This document shows, piece after piece, positions 24,799 to 34,239 of a stretch of 64,000 nt of DNA. The position numbers were made by a program, and so were the translations under genes. This DNA is from Nitrospira sp. (GTDB lineage: Bacteria > Nitrospirota > Nitrospiria > Nitrospirales > Nitrospiraceae): NCBI GenBank assembly GCA_024998565.1, contig JACOEM010000002.1:310001-374000 (forward strand), in the 5' to 3' direction. Position 1 is the first letter of the stretch, and each line of letters begins with the position of its first letter. The notes under the pieces are model-generated. The model had not been told where the DNA came from, ran no database searches, and worked only from the letters and a program-made list of their open reading frames with translations.

Positions 24799-25665
24799 TT
24801 AATTCTTCCTGGGCCTGAGTCGTTCGGAGAGCACCGGGTATTGCGCGGTTCCCATCCCGAAGTTGCCGGTCGCCGTGTCGGCTGCGATGACGCGCAGCGT
24901 GATGCCGTCGGGCGCATCTTTCGAAATCGGCACGAAGAACGGCGCTTCGAAGCGGCTCTTCTCGCCCGCATAAAACATCTGCAGGCGCTCTACGATCCGG
25001 TCGCCGATCAGGAGTTCGGCGTAGATGTGAATCTTCCGGGAGTCCCAGTCGCTATGCGGACGCACCAGCGCTCCCGAGAGGGTGCGTACCGACGCGCGCA
25101 GCATGACATCTTCCTTGGCGATGAGGGGCTCACCCGGTTTCGGATGCTCAACTTGCACGAGGTAACCATACAGGTGCAGCACAATGCCATCGTTGGTCAG
25201 GTCGTGACCGGGAATCAGGAGGACCGTCGTGCTCGCCCGTTGCAGAGCAGTGGGATAGGCCAGCGGTCCCTCCGCGGTAATTTCCACGAGCATCGGGCGC
25301 GTGAGCTCGAGGGTGGTGGAGAACGCCGCCGCCGGGCGACTGCTATAGACCGGTTCGTCCATGAGGTGCGGCGTGCGCATGATCTGAGTCTGGTCACCCG
25401 GTTCTCCCTGCTGGAGGCCGGAAGCCAGGAGTTGCCCGCTCGCCACATCGGTGATTGTGACGCGCGCGCCGCCGACGTCGTGGCCGAGCACCAACGAGCG
25501 GTGTGCAACGACTCGCACGAGCACGGTCGTGGGGAGGGGGTCGTTGTAGTGGGTTTTGCTTTCGAGCTCGGAGTCGGACGGTTCAGGCGTAAACGCTGCA
25601 CCCGCACTGCTCAGCAGCACGAGAAGGCAGGTGCCGATCAGTCGGATGAAGAGGGGGCGACTCAT
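24799..25665 (-). CDS. Secreted protein of unknown function downstream of metG
   Basis: 288 aa. A signal peptide is clear (FIRLIGTCLLVLLSSAGAAF, cleavage near GAA-FTPEP). The mature protein seems to consist of beta domains: a VLVRVVAHRSLVLGHDVGGARVTI unit and a later VMLRASVRTLSGALVRP unit, which resemble Ig-like or carboxypeptidase-regulatory-like modules. The start is 1 nt after the metG stop, so it is co-transcribed with metG. I do not recognise a family; a periplasmic or surface role is likely. Confidence 0.75.
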   Translation of the reverse strand: MSRPLFIRLIGTCLLVLLSSAGAAFTPEPSDSELESKTHYNDPLPTTVLVRVVAHRSLVLGHDVGGARVTITDVASGQLLASGLQQGEPGDQTQIMRTPHLMDEPVYSSRPAAAFSTTLELTRPMLVEITAEGPLAYPTALQRASTTVLLIPGHDLTNDGIVLHLYGYLVQVEHPKPGEPLIAKEDVMLRASVRTLSGALVRPHSDWDSRKIHIYAELLIGDRIVERLQMFYAGEKSRFEAPFFVPISKDAPDGITLRVIAADTATGNFGMGTAQYPVLSERLRPRKN

Positions 25666-25666
25666 T

Positions 25667-27658
25667 TCACTTCACTTTGGTGCCGGGCTCCACATCTTCG
25701 ATGAAGGTGGCGAGTCCGCGCACTTCGCTGTCGCCCGCCGCGAGGACCATGCCTTGCGATTCGATGCCCATCAGTTTGGCCGGTTTCAAATTCGCTACGA
25801 TGACGATGGTTTTTCCGATGAGTGTTTCCGGCTCGTACTTTTTGCCGATACCGGCGACGATCTGCCGCTGTTCGCTGCCGAGGCTGACCTGGAGCTTGAG
25901 CAGCTTCTCTGATTTCGGGACACGCTCCGCCGCCAAAACTTTCGCCGCCTTCAGTTGGATTTTCATGAAGTCGTCGATGCTGATCTGCGCCGGTTGCGCG
26001 GCAGCGGGGGCGGCAGCCGGAGCAGCCGGACTCTGGGCTGCGGCGGGGCTGGGAGTGGCAGGGCTCGTCTGCGGAGAAGCAGGTATCTCGCTCACGGGTT
26101 TGGCTCCTTGTGGTTTGGTTTCGATGCGAGGGAACAGCGAGGCGCCTTTCTGGATCCGGCTGCCGGCGAGAGTGTGGTTCCAGCCGCAGTTCTCGTCCAA
26201 AACTGGCTGTGACAAATCCAGTGTCAATCCGAGCTGGTGGATCATCTGCTGCGCCGCTGTGGGCATGAACGGGTAGAGAAGGATGGCCAGCAGGCGAAGT
26301 GCGCGCGCGGACGTATTCAGCACGGTGTGGAGCTGCGGTTGTGCCTCCGGCTGCTTCGCCAGTTTCCAGGGTGCGCTCTTGTCGATGTATTCATCGCAGG
26401 CGCTGTTCAATTCTTCGATCATCAGCAGCACATCCCGGAAGAGCAGGGCCTTGTAGCCGGCTTCGATCCTGCCGGGCAGTTGCCGGGCCAGGTCTTCGAT
26501 TCGTTGTTCGAGCTCCGGCAGGACGGCAGGGCCACGATCGGGAATGGCGCCCGTGCAGGAACGCTCGATCATGGTGAGCGTCCGGCTCAGGAGGTTGCCG
26601 ATGCCGTTGGCGAGTGCACTATTGATGGTCGTGACCATGGTGGTGCGCGAGAAATCTCCGTCCTGTCCGAACGGCACTTCGCGCAGGAGGAAGTAGCGGA
26701 ACGCATCCGCGCCGAATTGATCGATCATCGTGTTGGGATCGACGACGTTGCCGCGGCTCTTCGACATCTTCTCGCCGTCCACCGTCCACCAGCCGTGTGC
26801 AAAAATCGAACGAGGTAGTGGGCGTTCCAGCGCCATCAACATCGTGGACCAATAGACCGCGTGGGTGGTGAGGATGTCCTTGCCCACGAGATGGGCATCG
26901 GCCGGCCAGAATCGCTCGAGTCCCGATTTGTACTCCAGGGCGGACACATAATTGACCAGCGCATCGAACCAGACGTAGGTGACGTACTCGTTGTCGAACG
27001 GAAGTTCGATGCCCCAGGAGAGGCGGGATTTCGGGCGTGAGATTGACAGGTCGCCCAGCTTTTGAGTCTGCAGAAATCCCAGCACTTCGTTTCGCCGGGA
27101 AACGGGGCGAATGAACTCGTCGTGGGTTCGGATGTGGTCGATCAACCGTTCCTGGTACTGCCCCATTTTGAAAAAATAATTGTGCTCGCTCAGTTGTTCG
27201 ATCGGCCGTTTGCAGTCTGGACAGAGCCCACCGACGACATCCTTTTCCGTCCAGAACCGCTCATCGTACGTGCAATACCATCCCGTGTAGTCTGCCTTGT
27301 AAATCAGCTGTTTATCATAGAGCTGTTGAAGGTATCGTTGAACCACGTCTTGATGTTGCTTGTCCGTAGTGCGGATGAAGGCGTCATTGGAAATGTTCAA
27401 CCGTTGCCAGAGGTTTGTGAACTGCGGCGCCAGGCGGTCGCAGTGGGCTTGCGGGTCTATACCGGCCTTCGCGGCGGCCTGCTGAACCTTCTGCCCGTGT
27501 TCATCCAGACCTGTCAGGAAAAACACGTCGCGTCCACGCAATCGCCAGTAGCGGGCGAGCACGTCGGCGGCGACGGTCGTGTAGGCGTGGCCGATGTGCG
27601 GCACGTCGTTGACGTAGTAGATCGGCGTCGTGATGTAGAAGGTGTCGCGCTTGTTCAT
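25667..27658 (-). CDS. metG: Methionyl-tRNA synthetase
   Basis: 663 aa. The Rossmann domain has HIGH at residues 21-24 (PHIGHAYTT) and KMSKS near 300. The zinc/knuckle insert includes the LCPDCKRP Cys pair. An anticodon-binding helical domain follows. An Ala/Pro-rich linker (~515-555) then leads to a C-terminal tRNA-binding OB-fold (FMKIQLKAAKVLAAERVPKS), which promotes dimerisation. It charges tRNA-Met in the cytoplasm. It heads an operon with the downstream secreted protein. Confidence 0.97.
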   Translation of the reverse strand: MNKRDTFYITTPIYYVNDVPHIGHAYTTVAADVLARYWRLRGRDVFFLTGLDEHGQKVQQAAAKAGIDPQAHCDRLAPQFTNLWQRLNISNDAFIRTTDKQHQDVVQRYLQQLYDKQLIYKADYTGWYCTYDERFWTEKDVVGGLCPDCKRPIEQLSEHNYFFKMGQYQERLIDHIRTHDEFIRPVSRRNEVLGFLQTQKLGDLSISRPKSRLSWGIELPFDNEYVTYVWFDALVNYVSALEYKSGLERFWPADAHLVGKDILTTHAVYWSTMLMALERPLPRSIFAHGWWTVDGEKMSKSRGNVVDPNTMIDQFGADAFRYFLLREVPFGQDGDFSRTTMVTTINSALANGIGNLLSRTLTMIERSCTGAIPDRGPAVLPELEQRIEDLARQLPGRIEAGYKALLFRDVLLMIEELNSACDEYIDKSAPWKLAKQPEAQPQLHTVLNTSARALRLLAILLYPFMPTAAQQMIHQLGLTLDLSQPVLDENCGWNHTLAGSRIQKGASLFPRIETKPQGAKPVSEIPASPQTSPATPSPAAAQSPAAPAAAPAAAQPAQISIDDFMKIQLKAAKVLAAERVPKSEKLLKLQVSLGSEQRQIVAGIGKKYEPETLIGKTIVIVANLKPAKLMGIESQGMVLAAGDSEVRGLATFIEDVEPGTKVK

Positions 27659-27703
27659 ATGGCGTGGAGTGAAGATAGCAAGATGCCTGCGGTGAAAGCT
27701 AGC

Positions 27704-28735
27704 TTATCGCGGCGTGTCGGCGGTGTCCTGAGGCGTCAGCAGGTGACGGACTCGTAGCAGGATGGTTTCGAGCGCCATCTGCACGTTCAGGTTTCGATGG
27801 GCCTGCCGTTCCAGTTTTTCGAGATCGTTGATCAGGTCCAGCAGTTCGTCGATGTCGATGCGCTCGGCCAGCGCCTGCATGCCGGCTTTCTGATCCAGGT
27901 TGAGCACATGATCGGAGCCGGCGCCGACGGCAACCAGGAGAATATCGCGCAGCCACCGCAGCAGCCAGTCGAAGGCTTCCGGTCCGCGCTCTTCTTTCGA
28001 CAGGGCTTCGGCAGCGGCGAGCACCGTGGAATAAGACTGGAGGCCTTTGGCGGAAAAGATCACGGCGAATTCCTTCTGGCTGGTCCGCGCCTGTTCGAGA
28101 TCGCATTCCAGGGCCCGCCCCAACTGGCCGTCGCTGAGCACTGCCAGGAAATGCGCGTCGGCAGGAGGCAGCTCGCGTTTGAGAATGACGGCGGCCTCCA
28201 CCTGGGTTTGCGCCGGAGCCGTGAGGCGCAAGGCCTGGCAGCGGGAACGGATCGTCGCCGGCAGGGCATAGGGTCGGCTCGACACCAGAATGAACAGGCT
28301 GTGGTCGGGCGGCTCTTCCAATGTTTTCAGCAAGGCATTGGCGGCGCCGATCGTCATGCGATCCGCGTCGTCGATCAGGCAGATCTTTCGATTCCCGATC
28401 AGCGGGCGATAGATCATCTGGTGTTCGATGTCGCGAATGAGCTCGATCTTGATTTGGGGATTCGCGAGTTCTTGATCCGGCTCGATCACCATGAAGTCCG
28501 GATGGGTGCGCGCATCCACTTGGCGGCAGGCCCGGCAGGCGCCGCAGGCGTCCGGGGTCTGCTCGTTCGAGACGGTTTCGCAGAGGAGCGCTTGCGCCAG
28601 GCGGAGGGCGAGGAGGCGTTTGCCGATGCGATCGTCGCCATGGAAGAGGTAGGCGTGCGCAAGCCGATTCTGCAGGATTGCAGACCGGAGCAAGGTTTTG
28701 GCGCTGTCATGGCCGATGATATCAGCGAACGGCAT
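27704..28735 (-). CDS. holB: DNA polymerase III, delta-prime subunit
   Basis: 343 aa. It is a clamp-loader AAA+ protein with a degenerate P-loop (FHGDDRIGKRLLA), as expected for delta-prime, a CGACRACR zinc module and LIDDADRMT. The SRC-like motif reads RSRCQ. It is part of the gamma complex that loads the beta clamp. The start overlaps the 3' end of tmk by 14 bp, a common tmk-holB arrangement. Confidence 0.93.
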   Translation of the reverse strand: MPFADIIGHDSAKTLLRSAILQNRLAHAYLFHGDDRIGKRLLALRLAQALLCETVSNEQTPDACGACRACRQVDARTHPDFMVIEPDQELANPQIKIELIRDIEHQMIYRPLIGNRKICLIDDADRMTIGAANALLKTLEEPPDHSLFILVSSRPYALPATIRSRCQALRLTAPAQTQVEAAVILKRELPPADAHFLAVLSDGQLGRALECDLEQARTSQKEFAVIFSAKGLQSYSTVLAAAEALSKEERGPEAFDWLLRWLRDILLVAVGAGSDHVLNLDQKAGMQALAERIDIDELLDLINDLEKLERQAHRNLNVQMALETILLRVRHLLTPQDTADTPR

Positions 28736-29450
28736 GGCGAGCCTGTGCCTTCTGAGGTGACGGCCGGCTTGCTGCCGGCCTGTTGTGGTCTACGCCCCGG
28801 CGGATGTGACCGAGCATTGGTGTGACGGCCCGGGCGACTGCTCGAGCCACCGTTTCTTTCGATGTCCTTGCGGATAGGACCTTGATTCGCTTGGGGTGAC
28901 GTTTCGCCAAATCGAGAAATCCGGCGCGAACTTTCTGATGGAACCGTAGGGACTCGCGGTCCAGCCGATTCAGCGCGGCGGCGGAACGCCGCCGCGCCAG
29001 TCCCGTCGAAACGGGGAGGTCGAATACCAGCGTCAGGTCCGGCATGAGCGCATGGGTGGCGAGGCGATTGAGTCGTTCGAGTGTGGCGATGTCCAATCCT
29101 CGCGCATAGCCCTGATAGGCAAGCGTGGAGTCGATGAACCGGTCGCAGAGCACGATGCTGCCACGCGCGAGTGCCGGTTCGATGACCTGGGCCACATGTT
29201 GCCGGCGCGCGGCGAGGACCAGAAAGGCTTCGGTTTCCGGCGCGACCGGTTCGTCGGCGCGATCCAGGAGCAGCGAACGGATTTTTTCCGCGAGCGGAGT
29301 GCCGCCCGGCTCCCGGGTTTCCACCGTGTCATATCCCCGGTTCCGGAGGTGCTCGCCCAGGAGTTTGGCCTGGGTCGATTTTCCGCACCCCTCCGTTCCC
29401 TCGAGGGTAATGAACAGGCCCCGGGGTGGTCGGCTACGTGGCGTCATCAT
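28722..29450 (-). CDS. tmk: Thymidylate kinase
   Basis: 242 aa from ATG 29450; a second ATG at 29447 is possible, and the longer frame from 29597 has an unrelated N-terminus. The P-loop is EGTEGCGKST, with the DRFIDS motif (DRY-like) and a lid region RRRSAAALNRLD. It phosphorylates dTMP to dTDP. A non-conserved ~25-residue Arg/Pro/Ala-rich C-terminal tail overlaps the holB start. It is divergent from the DUF502 gene. Confidence 0.95.
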   Translation of the reverse strand: MMTPRSRPPRGLFITLEGTEGCGKSTQAKLLGEHLRNRGYDTVETREPGGTPLAEKIRSLLLDRADEPVAPETEAFLVLAARRQHVAQVIEPALARGSIVLCDRFIDSTLAYQGYARGLDIATLERLNRLATHALMPDLTLVFDLPVSTGLARRRSAAALNRLDRESLRFHQKVRAGFLDLAKRHPKRIKVLSARTSKETVARAVARAVTPMLGHIRRGVDHNRPAASRPSPQKAQARHAVR

Positions 29451-29581
29451 TCGGGTCTGAAAAACTACGGAGCAAGAGGGTCGGATCCTATTCCAAGTGA
29501 TTGAAAATAGCAAGAAAAGGCTTGCGACGATTGGTGAAAGACCAGTATCATGCAGCTCTACCAAGGGCCCTTCAGCCACAC

Positions 29582-30256
29582 ATGTTGAAAGCTTCACTCA
29601 AACGCTATTTTCTCACCGGTTTGCTGATCATGATCCCCTTCTGGGGGACCATCCTGATCTTGAAGACCCTGTTCGTGAGTCTGGACGGTATTCTCGGCGA
29701 CGCCGCCGCTCGGTTGGTGACCCCCGGTTACTATGTGCCGGGCTTGGGGATCGTGGCGCTGATCCTGATCATTTTTGTCACCGGCTTATTCGCCGCGAAT
29801 TTTATCGGCCGTCATGTGGTGCGGCAGTGGGAGGGATTACTCAATCGCGTGCCGGTCGTGCGCGGCATTTATTCCACCATCAAATCGATGATGGACATTT
29901 TGTCGTTTGCAGAGCGGGAGAGTTACCGCCGCGTGGTGCTGATTCAGTTCCCCAAGAACGGCCACTATTGTTTTGCGTTTGTGACCGGTGTGACCAAGGG
30001 GGAAATGCAGCAGCTCTCGCCGGACCCGCTGGTGCACGTTTACGTCCCGACCTCGCCCAATCCCACGTCCGGATATTTCCTGCTGGTGCCCGAGCGTGAA
30101 GTGATCGCCGTGGACATCACGGTGGAAGAGGCCATGAAATTGATCGTCTCGGGAGGGCTCTACACACCCACTCCTCCCTCAGGCGGCGCGTCCCAGCCCG
30201 GTGGGAAAGCGTGGGCGCCTATTAAGCAACCAGACGCAGGTGTGCAGGTCGGCTGA
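29582..30256 (+). CDS. DUF502-family membrane protein
   Basis: 224 aa from ATG 29582. An in-frame ATG at 29501 would add a basic 27-residue extension; neither has a strong ribosome-binding site. Two membrane segments (FLTGLLIMIPFWGTILIL and GIVALILIIFVTGLFAANFI) are followed by the typical DUF502 pattern VPVVRGIYSTIKSMMD and FVTGVTKGE, then VYVPTSPNPTSGYFLLVP. The function is unknown; it is thought to be a membrane-anchored regulator. It is upstream of glmU with only ~50 bp between. Confidence 0.88.
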   Translation: MLKASLKRYFLTGLLIMIPFWGTILILKTLFVSLDGILGDAAARLVTPGYYVPGLGIVALILIIFVTGLFAANFIGRHVVRQWEGLLNRVPVVRGIYSTIKSMMDILSFAERESYRRVVLIQFPKNGHYCFAFVTGVTKGEMQQLSPDPLVHVYVPTSPNPTSGYFLLVPEREVIAVDITVEEAMKLIVSGGLYTPTPPSGGASQPGGKAWAPIKQPDAGVQVG

Positions 30257-30307
30257 TCCCCTGTGCACTCGACAGACCCTGCGTCGATTTCTTATGGTGA
30301 AGACTCA

Positions 30308-31933
30308 ATGACTCATTCATCGCAGGACAAGGCCGTGCCATCCTCCATTGCAGGGCTCGGTGTCATCATCATGGCGGCGGGACTCGGCAAGCGCATGAAG
30401 TCGGCGCTCGCCAAGGTGCTGCATCCGGTCGCGGGTCGGCCGATGGTGATGTACGTACTCGATATCGCCTGCGGGTTGGCGGAGCAAGGGGTTGCGATCG
30501 TCGTCGGCCATCAAGGCGCGGAGGTGCGGAAGGTGGTGGAGGCGGTCGGCGGGCAGGTTGCCGTCGCCGAGCAAACCAAGCAATTGGGGACAGGTCACGC
30601 GGTGTTGCAGGCGCGTCCGGTATTCGGCGATGGCTCGCATCGGAAGCCGTCCCGCTACTTGATTCTCAATGGCGACACGCCGCTCTTGACGGAAGCGACG
30701 GTGCGGGAATTGCTGGCGATGCACGATGCGCAGGGTGCTGCGGTGACGCTGTTGACCGCCGTGCTCGACGATGCGTCCGGCTACGGACGGGTCATTCGCC
30801 GGCGCCGAGATGAATGGCTGCAAGGCGCGGCGGATAACGCGGTGCAGAGCATTGTGGAGGATAAGGACGCCTCTGAGGCCGAACGGGCTGTGCGCGAGAT
30901 CAATGTCGGGACCTACGTCGTCGACGGCAAATTTCTTTTTCCGGCGCTCGACAAACTCGATCCCCGGAATGCGCAGGGCGAGTACTACTTGACGGACATC
31001 GTGCAGATGGCGGTTCAGCAGGGACGCACGGTGTCGGCCTTGCGGCTGCGGGACATCGACGAGGGCCTCGGGATCAACAGTCGAGTGCAATTGGCGGAGG
31101 CTGAGGGCGTGATTCGCCGGCGGATTCGCGAGCGATGGCTCGAAGCCGGTGTCACGATGCGGGATCCTGCCTCGACCTGGATCGATGCTGAGGTGACCAT
31201 CGGCCGTGACACGGTGTTGTATCCGCATGTGACGCTCGAAGGCCGAACCGTGATCGGCGAATCCGTCGTCGTGCATTCCGGCACCAGGATAACGGATTGC
31301 GCCATCGGCAACAGGGTGGAGATTCTGGATCACTGCATTCTGCGCGAGTCGCAGGTGGAGGAGGACTGTCATCTCGGACCGTTCGTGCACCTGCGACCGG
31401 GTGTCATCGCGCGGCGCAAAGCGAAGGTCGGCAATTTCGTCGAGATGAAAAAGACGGAACTCGGTGAGGGCTCCAAGGCGAACCATTTGAGTTATCTCGG
31501 TGACGCCACGATCGGATCGGGAGTGAATATCGGTGCCGGAACCATCACCTGCAATTACGACGGCTATAAGAAATTTCACACGGTGGTCGGGGACGGCGTG
31601 TTCATCGGCAGCGACGTGCAGCTCGTTGCGCCGGTGACGGTCGGGCAAGGTTCCATCATCGCGGCCGGCGCTACCGTGACGCAGGATGTGCCGAAGGATG
31701 CATTGGTGATTGCCCGGGTTCCCCAGGTGACCCGCGAGGGCTGGGCGGCCAGGCGGCGGGCGTTACAGAGCGGGCAGGTCCCGCCTCCGGCTCCTGCGGT
31801 GAACCGTGTAACTCCTGTGAAGTCTACCAAGACTGTGAAGCGTGCGAAGTCCGCGAAGCCTGCCAAGGCAGGGGCATCCGCGAAGCGTACTATGAAGAAG
31901 CAACCGGCAGTGCAACGTTCAAAACGGAGGTAA
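30308..31933 (+). CDS. glmU: Bifunctional GlmU (GlcN-1-P acetyltransferase / GlcNAc-1-P uridylyltransferase)
   Basis: 541 aa. The N-terminal uridylyltransferase has IIMAAGLGKRMKS and NGDTPLL. The C-terminal left-handed beta-helix carries hexapeptide repeats, the HLRPG motif and the NYDGYKKF acetyltransferase site. It supplies UDP-GlcNAc for peptidoglycan and LPS. It is longer than usual because of a C-terminal tail of ~55 residues, almost all Lys, Ala, Pro, Ser, Thr and Arg (resembling histone H1). glmS follows 9 bp later, so the two steps of amino-sugar synthesis are in one operon. Confidence 0.97.
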   Translation: MTHSSQDKAVPSSIAGLGVIIMAAGLGKRMKSALAKVLHPVAGRPMVMYVLDIACGLAEQGVAIVVGHQGAEVRKVVEAVGGQVAVAEQTKQLGTGHAVLQARPVFGDGSHRKPSRYLILNGDTPLLTEATVRELLAMHDAQGAAVTLLTAVLDDASGYGRVIRRRRDEWLQGAADNAVQSIVEDKDASEAERAVREINVGTYVVDGKFLFPALDKLDPRNAQGEYYLTDIVQMAVQQGRTVSALRLRDIDEGLGINSRVQLAEAEGVIRRRIRERWLEAGVTMRDPASTWIDAEVTIGRDTVLYPHVTLEGRTVIGESVVVHSGTRITDCAIGNRVEILDHCILRESQVEEDCHLGPFVHLRPGVIARRKAKVGNFVEMKKTELGEGSKANHLSYLGDATIGSGVNIGAGTITCNYDGYKKFHTVVGDGVFIGSDVQLVAPVTVGQGSIIAAGATVTQDVPKDALVIARVPQVTREGWAARRRALQSGQVPPPAPAVNRVTPVKSTKTVKRAKSAKPAKAGASAKRTMKKQPAVQRSKRR

Positions 31934-31942
31934 CGGCGACCT

Positions 31943-33775
31943 ATGTGTGGCATCGTTGGCTACGTGGGAAATCAGGACGCAGTACCGATTTTGTTGAACG
32001 GGTTGTCGAAGCTGGAATATCGCGGGTACGACTCGGCCGGCGTGGCGATTCAGCGAGGGGAGAAGATCGAGATTCGCCGCAGCGTCGGCAAGTTGATCAA
32101 TCTGCAGAAGTCGCTGGAGCAGAAGGCCATCGGCGGGATGTGCGGCATCGGGCATACGCGCTGGGCGACACACGGCAAGCCTTCCGAGCAGAACGCGCAC
32201 CCGCACCGCTCCGAAAGCTGCGTGCTCGTGCACAACGGGATCATCGAAAATTACGTCGAGCTGAAACAGCGCCTGGTCAAGGACGGCTACAAGTTTCAGT
32301 CTGAAACCGACACGGAAGTCGTGGCGCACCTGATTGATACACACATGAAGAAAAGCAAGCTGCATCTGGCGGATGCGGTGCGCGCGACGGCGAAAGAGAT
32401 TCGCGGAAGTTATGCCATCGCGGTGATTTCGGAGCGGGAGCCCGGCATGCTGGTCGCGGCCCGGTCCGGTTGTCCGCTGGTCATCGGTCGCACGGCCGAT
32501 GCGTCGTTCGTCGGCTCGGATGTGATGGCGATGTTGTCCCATACCAGGGACGTGACGTTTCTCGAAGAAGGCGACGTCGTCGAAGTCACGGCCGGAGCGG
32601 TGACGTTTACGGATCTCGACGGTCGGGCCGTCACGCGCAAGAAGACGAAGGTCACGTGGGATGCCTCTGCCGCTGAAAAGAGCGGGTATCCCCACTTCAT
32701 GCTGAAGGAAATCCACGAACAGCCGCAGACGATTCTGGATACCATCCGGGGCCGCTATTCCTATGAGAGCGGCGAGGCGGATCTTCCGGATATCGGACTG
32801 ACGCCGAAACAGTTCGCCGAAGTCGGACGTATTTGGATCGTGGCCTGCGGAACCAGTTGGCATGCCGGCCTCGTCGGGAAGTATCTGCTCGAAGAGATGG
32901 TTCGCACGCCGGTGCAGGTGGATATCGGGAGCGAGTTCCGGTATCGCGACCCGCTCATTGAAAAGAACGACCTGTTCATCACGATCTCGCAGTCGGGTGA
33001 AACCGCCGATACGCTGGCCGCGGCGCGGGAAGCGAAGCAAAAAGGCGCGCGTGTCGTTTCCATCGTCAATGTGGTGGGCAGCACGCTGGCCCGCGAGTCC
33101 GACGGGGTGCTCTATACCCATTGCGGTCCTGAAATCGGCGTCGCCTCCACGAAGGCTTTCACCAGCCAGTTGGCGGCGCTCTACATGTTGGCCTTGCATC
33201 TCGGCCGGGTGCGGGGTGTCCTGAGCGTGGCGGACGGGAAGTCCTGGCTCGATCGCCTGGTCACGTTGCCGGCGCTCGTGAAACATGTGCTCGGCCGGGA
33301 AGCGGAGATTCTGGCGATCGCGAAACGGTATTACAAGAAACCGGACTTCTTGTTTCTCGGGCGCGGGATCAACTATCCGATCGCGCTGGAGGGGGCGCTC
33401 AAGCTCAAGGAGATTTCCTATATCCATGCGGAGGGTTATGCCGCGGGAGAGATGAAGCACGGACCGATCGCGCTCATCGACAAGGACATGCCGGTGGTGG
33501 TGTTGGCCCCGCGGGACCGGCTCTATGAGAAGACCGTCAGTAACCTCATGGAGGTGAAAGCGCGCCGGGCCCCCGTGATTGCGTTCGTGGCGGAAGGCGA
33601 GCGCGAGTTAGGGAAGATCGCCGATGCGGTGTTCACGATTCCCGATGTGCATCCGTTGCTGTCGCCCATTCTCTTCACGATCCCGCTGCAGTTGTTGGCC
33701 TATCACATTGCGGTCTTGCGCGGGGAAGATGTGGATCAGCCGCGGAACCTTGCCAAGAGTGTGACGGTGGAGTAG
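31943..33775 (+). CDS. glmS: Glutamine-fructose-6-phosphate aminotransferase
   Basis: 610 aa. It starts MCGIVGY, giving the N-terminal nucleophile Cys of the glutaminase domain after Met removal. Two SIS domains follow, with TSWHAG, SQSGET and ASTKAF. It ends in NLAKSVTVE, the conserved C-terminus. It makes glucosamine-6-phosphate, the first committed step toward UDP-GlcNAc, and is encoded directly after glmU. No glmS ribozyme motif was seen in the short spacer. Confidence 0.98.
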   Translation: MCGIVGYVGNQDAVPILLNGLSKLEYRGYDSAGVAIQRGEKIEIRRSVGKLINLQKSLEQKAIGGMCGIGHTRWATHGKPSEQNAHPHRSESCVLVHNGIIENYVELKQRLVKDGYKFQSETDTEVVAHLIDTHMKKSKLHLADAVRATAKEIRGSYAIAVISEREPGMLVAARSGCPLVIGRTADASFVGSDVMAMLSHTRDVTFLEEGDVVEVTAGAVTFTDLDGRAVTRKKTKVTWDASAAEKSGYPHFMLKEIHEQPQTILDTIRGRYSYESGEADLPDIGLTPKQFAEVGRIWIVACGTSWHAGLVGKYLLEEMVRTPVQVDIGSEFRYRDPLIEKNDLFITISQSGETADTLAAAREAKQKGARVVSIVNVVGSTLARESDGVLYTHCGPEIGVASTKAFTSQLAALYMLALHLGRVRGVLSVADGKSWLDRLVTLPALVKHVLGREAEILAIAKRYYKKPDFLFLGRGINYPIALEGALKLKEISYIHAEGYAAGEMKHGPIALIDKDMPVVVLAPRDRLYEKTVSNLMEVKARRAPVIAFVAEGERELGKIADAVFTIPDVHPLLSPILFTIPLQLLAYHIAVLRGEDVDQPRNLAKSVTVE

Positions 33776-33777
33776 TC

Positions 33778-33899
33778 GGATGTTGAACATATGGCTTCCG
33801 ACTGCGTTCCCGGTCGCCCGGCCTCCTGCGACGTACCCAGAGGGTACGACTCGTCGCCGGGCTTCCTGCAGCCTTGTTGGAAGACCATGCTGAACATCC
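33778..33899. repeat. 122-bp intergenic inverted repeat (long hairpin element)
   Basis: The left end (GGATGTTGAACAT) is an imperfect complement of the right end (TGCTGAACATCC). In the centre GTACCC-AGA-GGGTAC (33833-33847) is flanked by GCGAC/GTCGC and GCCCGGC/GCCGGGC segments. The whole spacer between glmS and gatC can fold into one long hairpin. It resembles a dispersed intergenic repeat or a bidirectional RNA-stabilising element. Confidence 0.6.
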
Positions 33900-33920
33900 T
33901 TACAGAACTGGGAGCATGAG

Positions 33921-34214
33921 ATGGAGATCACGAAGCAGGAAGTCGAGAAGGTGGCCAAGTTGGCGCGGTTGGCGTTGACCGAGGCCGAGACCACGGCCTT
34001 TTCGCAGCAGCTGAATCAGATCGTGGGCTATGTACAGAAGTTGAAATCGTTTTCCACAGAGGGCGTGGAGCCGACGTCGACCGTGCCGGGGCAGAGTAAC
34101 GTCTTTCGTCCGGACCAGGTGCAGGCGTCGCTGTCCACCGAGCAAGCGTTGAGCAATGCTCCCGATGCGGAGGCGCAGTGTTTCCGGGTTCCGAAAATCA
34201 TCCAAGAATCCTAA
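33921..34214 (+). CDS. gatC: Asp/Glu-tRNA amidotransferase subunit C
   Basis: 97 aa, with GGGAG upstream of the ATG. It is a typical GatC: VEKVAKLARLALTEAE, LNQIVGYVQKL, and the C-terminal LSNAPDAEAQCFRVPKII. It wraps around GatA and stabilises GatCAB, which converts mischarged Glu-tRNA-Gln or Asp-tRNA-Asn. It heads a cluster with panD and gatA. Confidence 0.96.
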   Translation: MEITKQEVEKVAKLARLALTEAETTAFSQQLNQIVGYVQKLKSFSTEGVEPTSTVPGQSNVFRPDQVQASLSTEQALSNAPDAEAQCFRVPKIIQES

Positions 34215-34239
34215 GCGATCGAAGGAGCATCAATCGACT

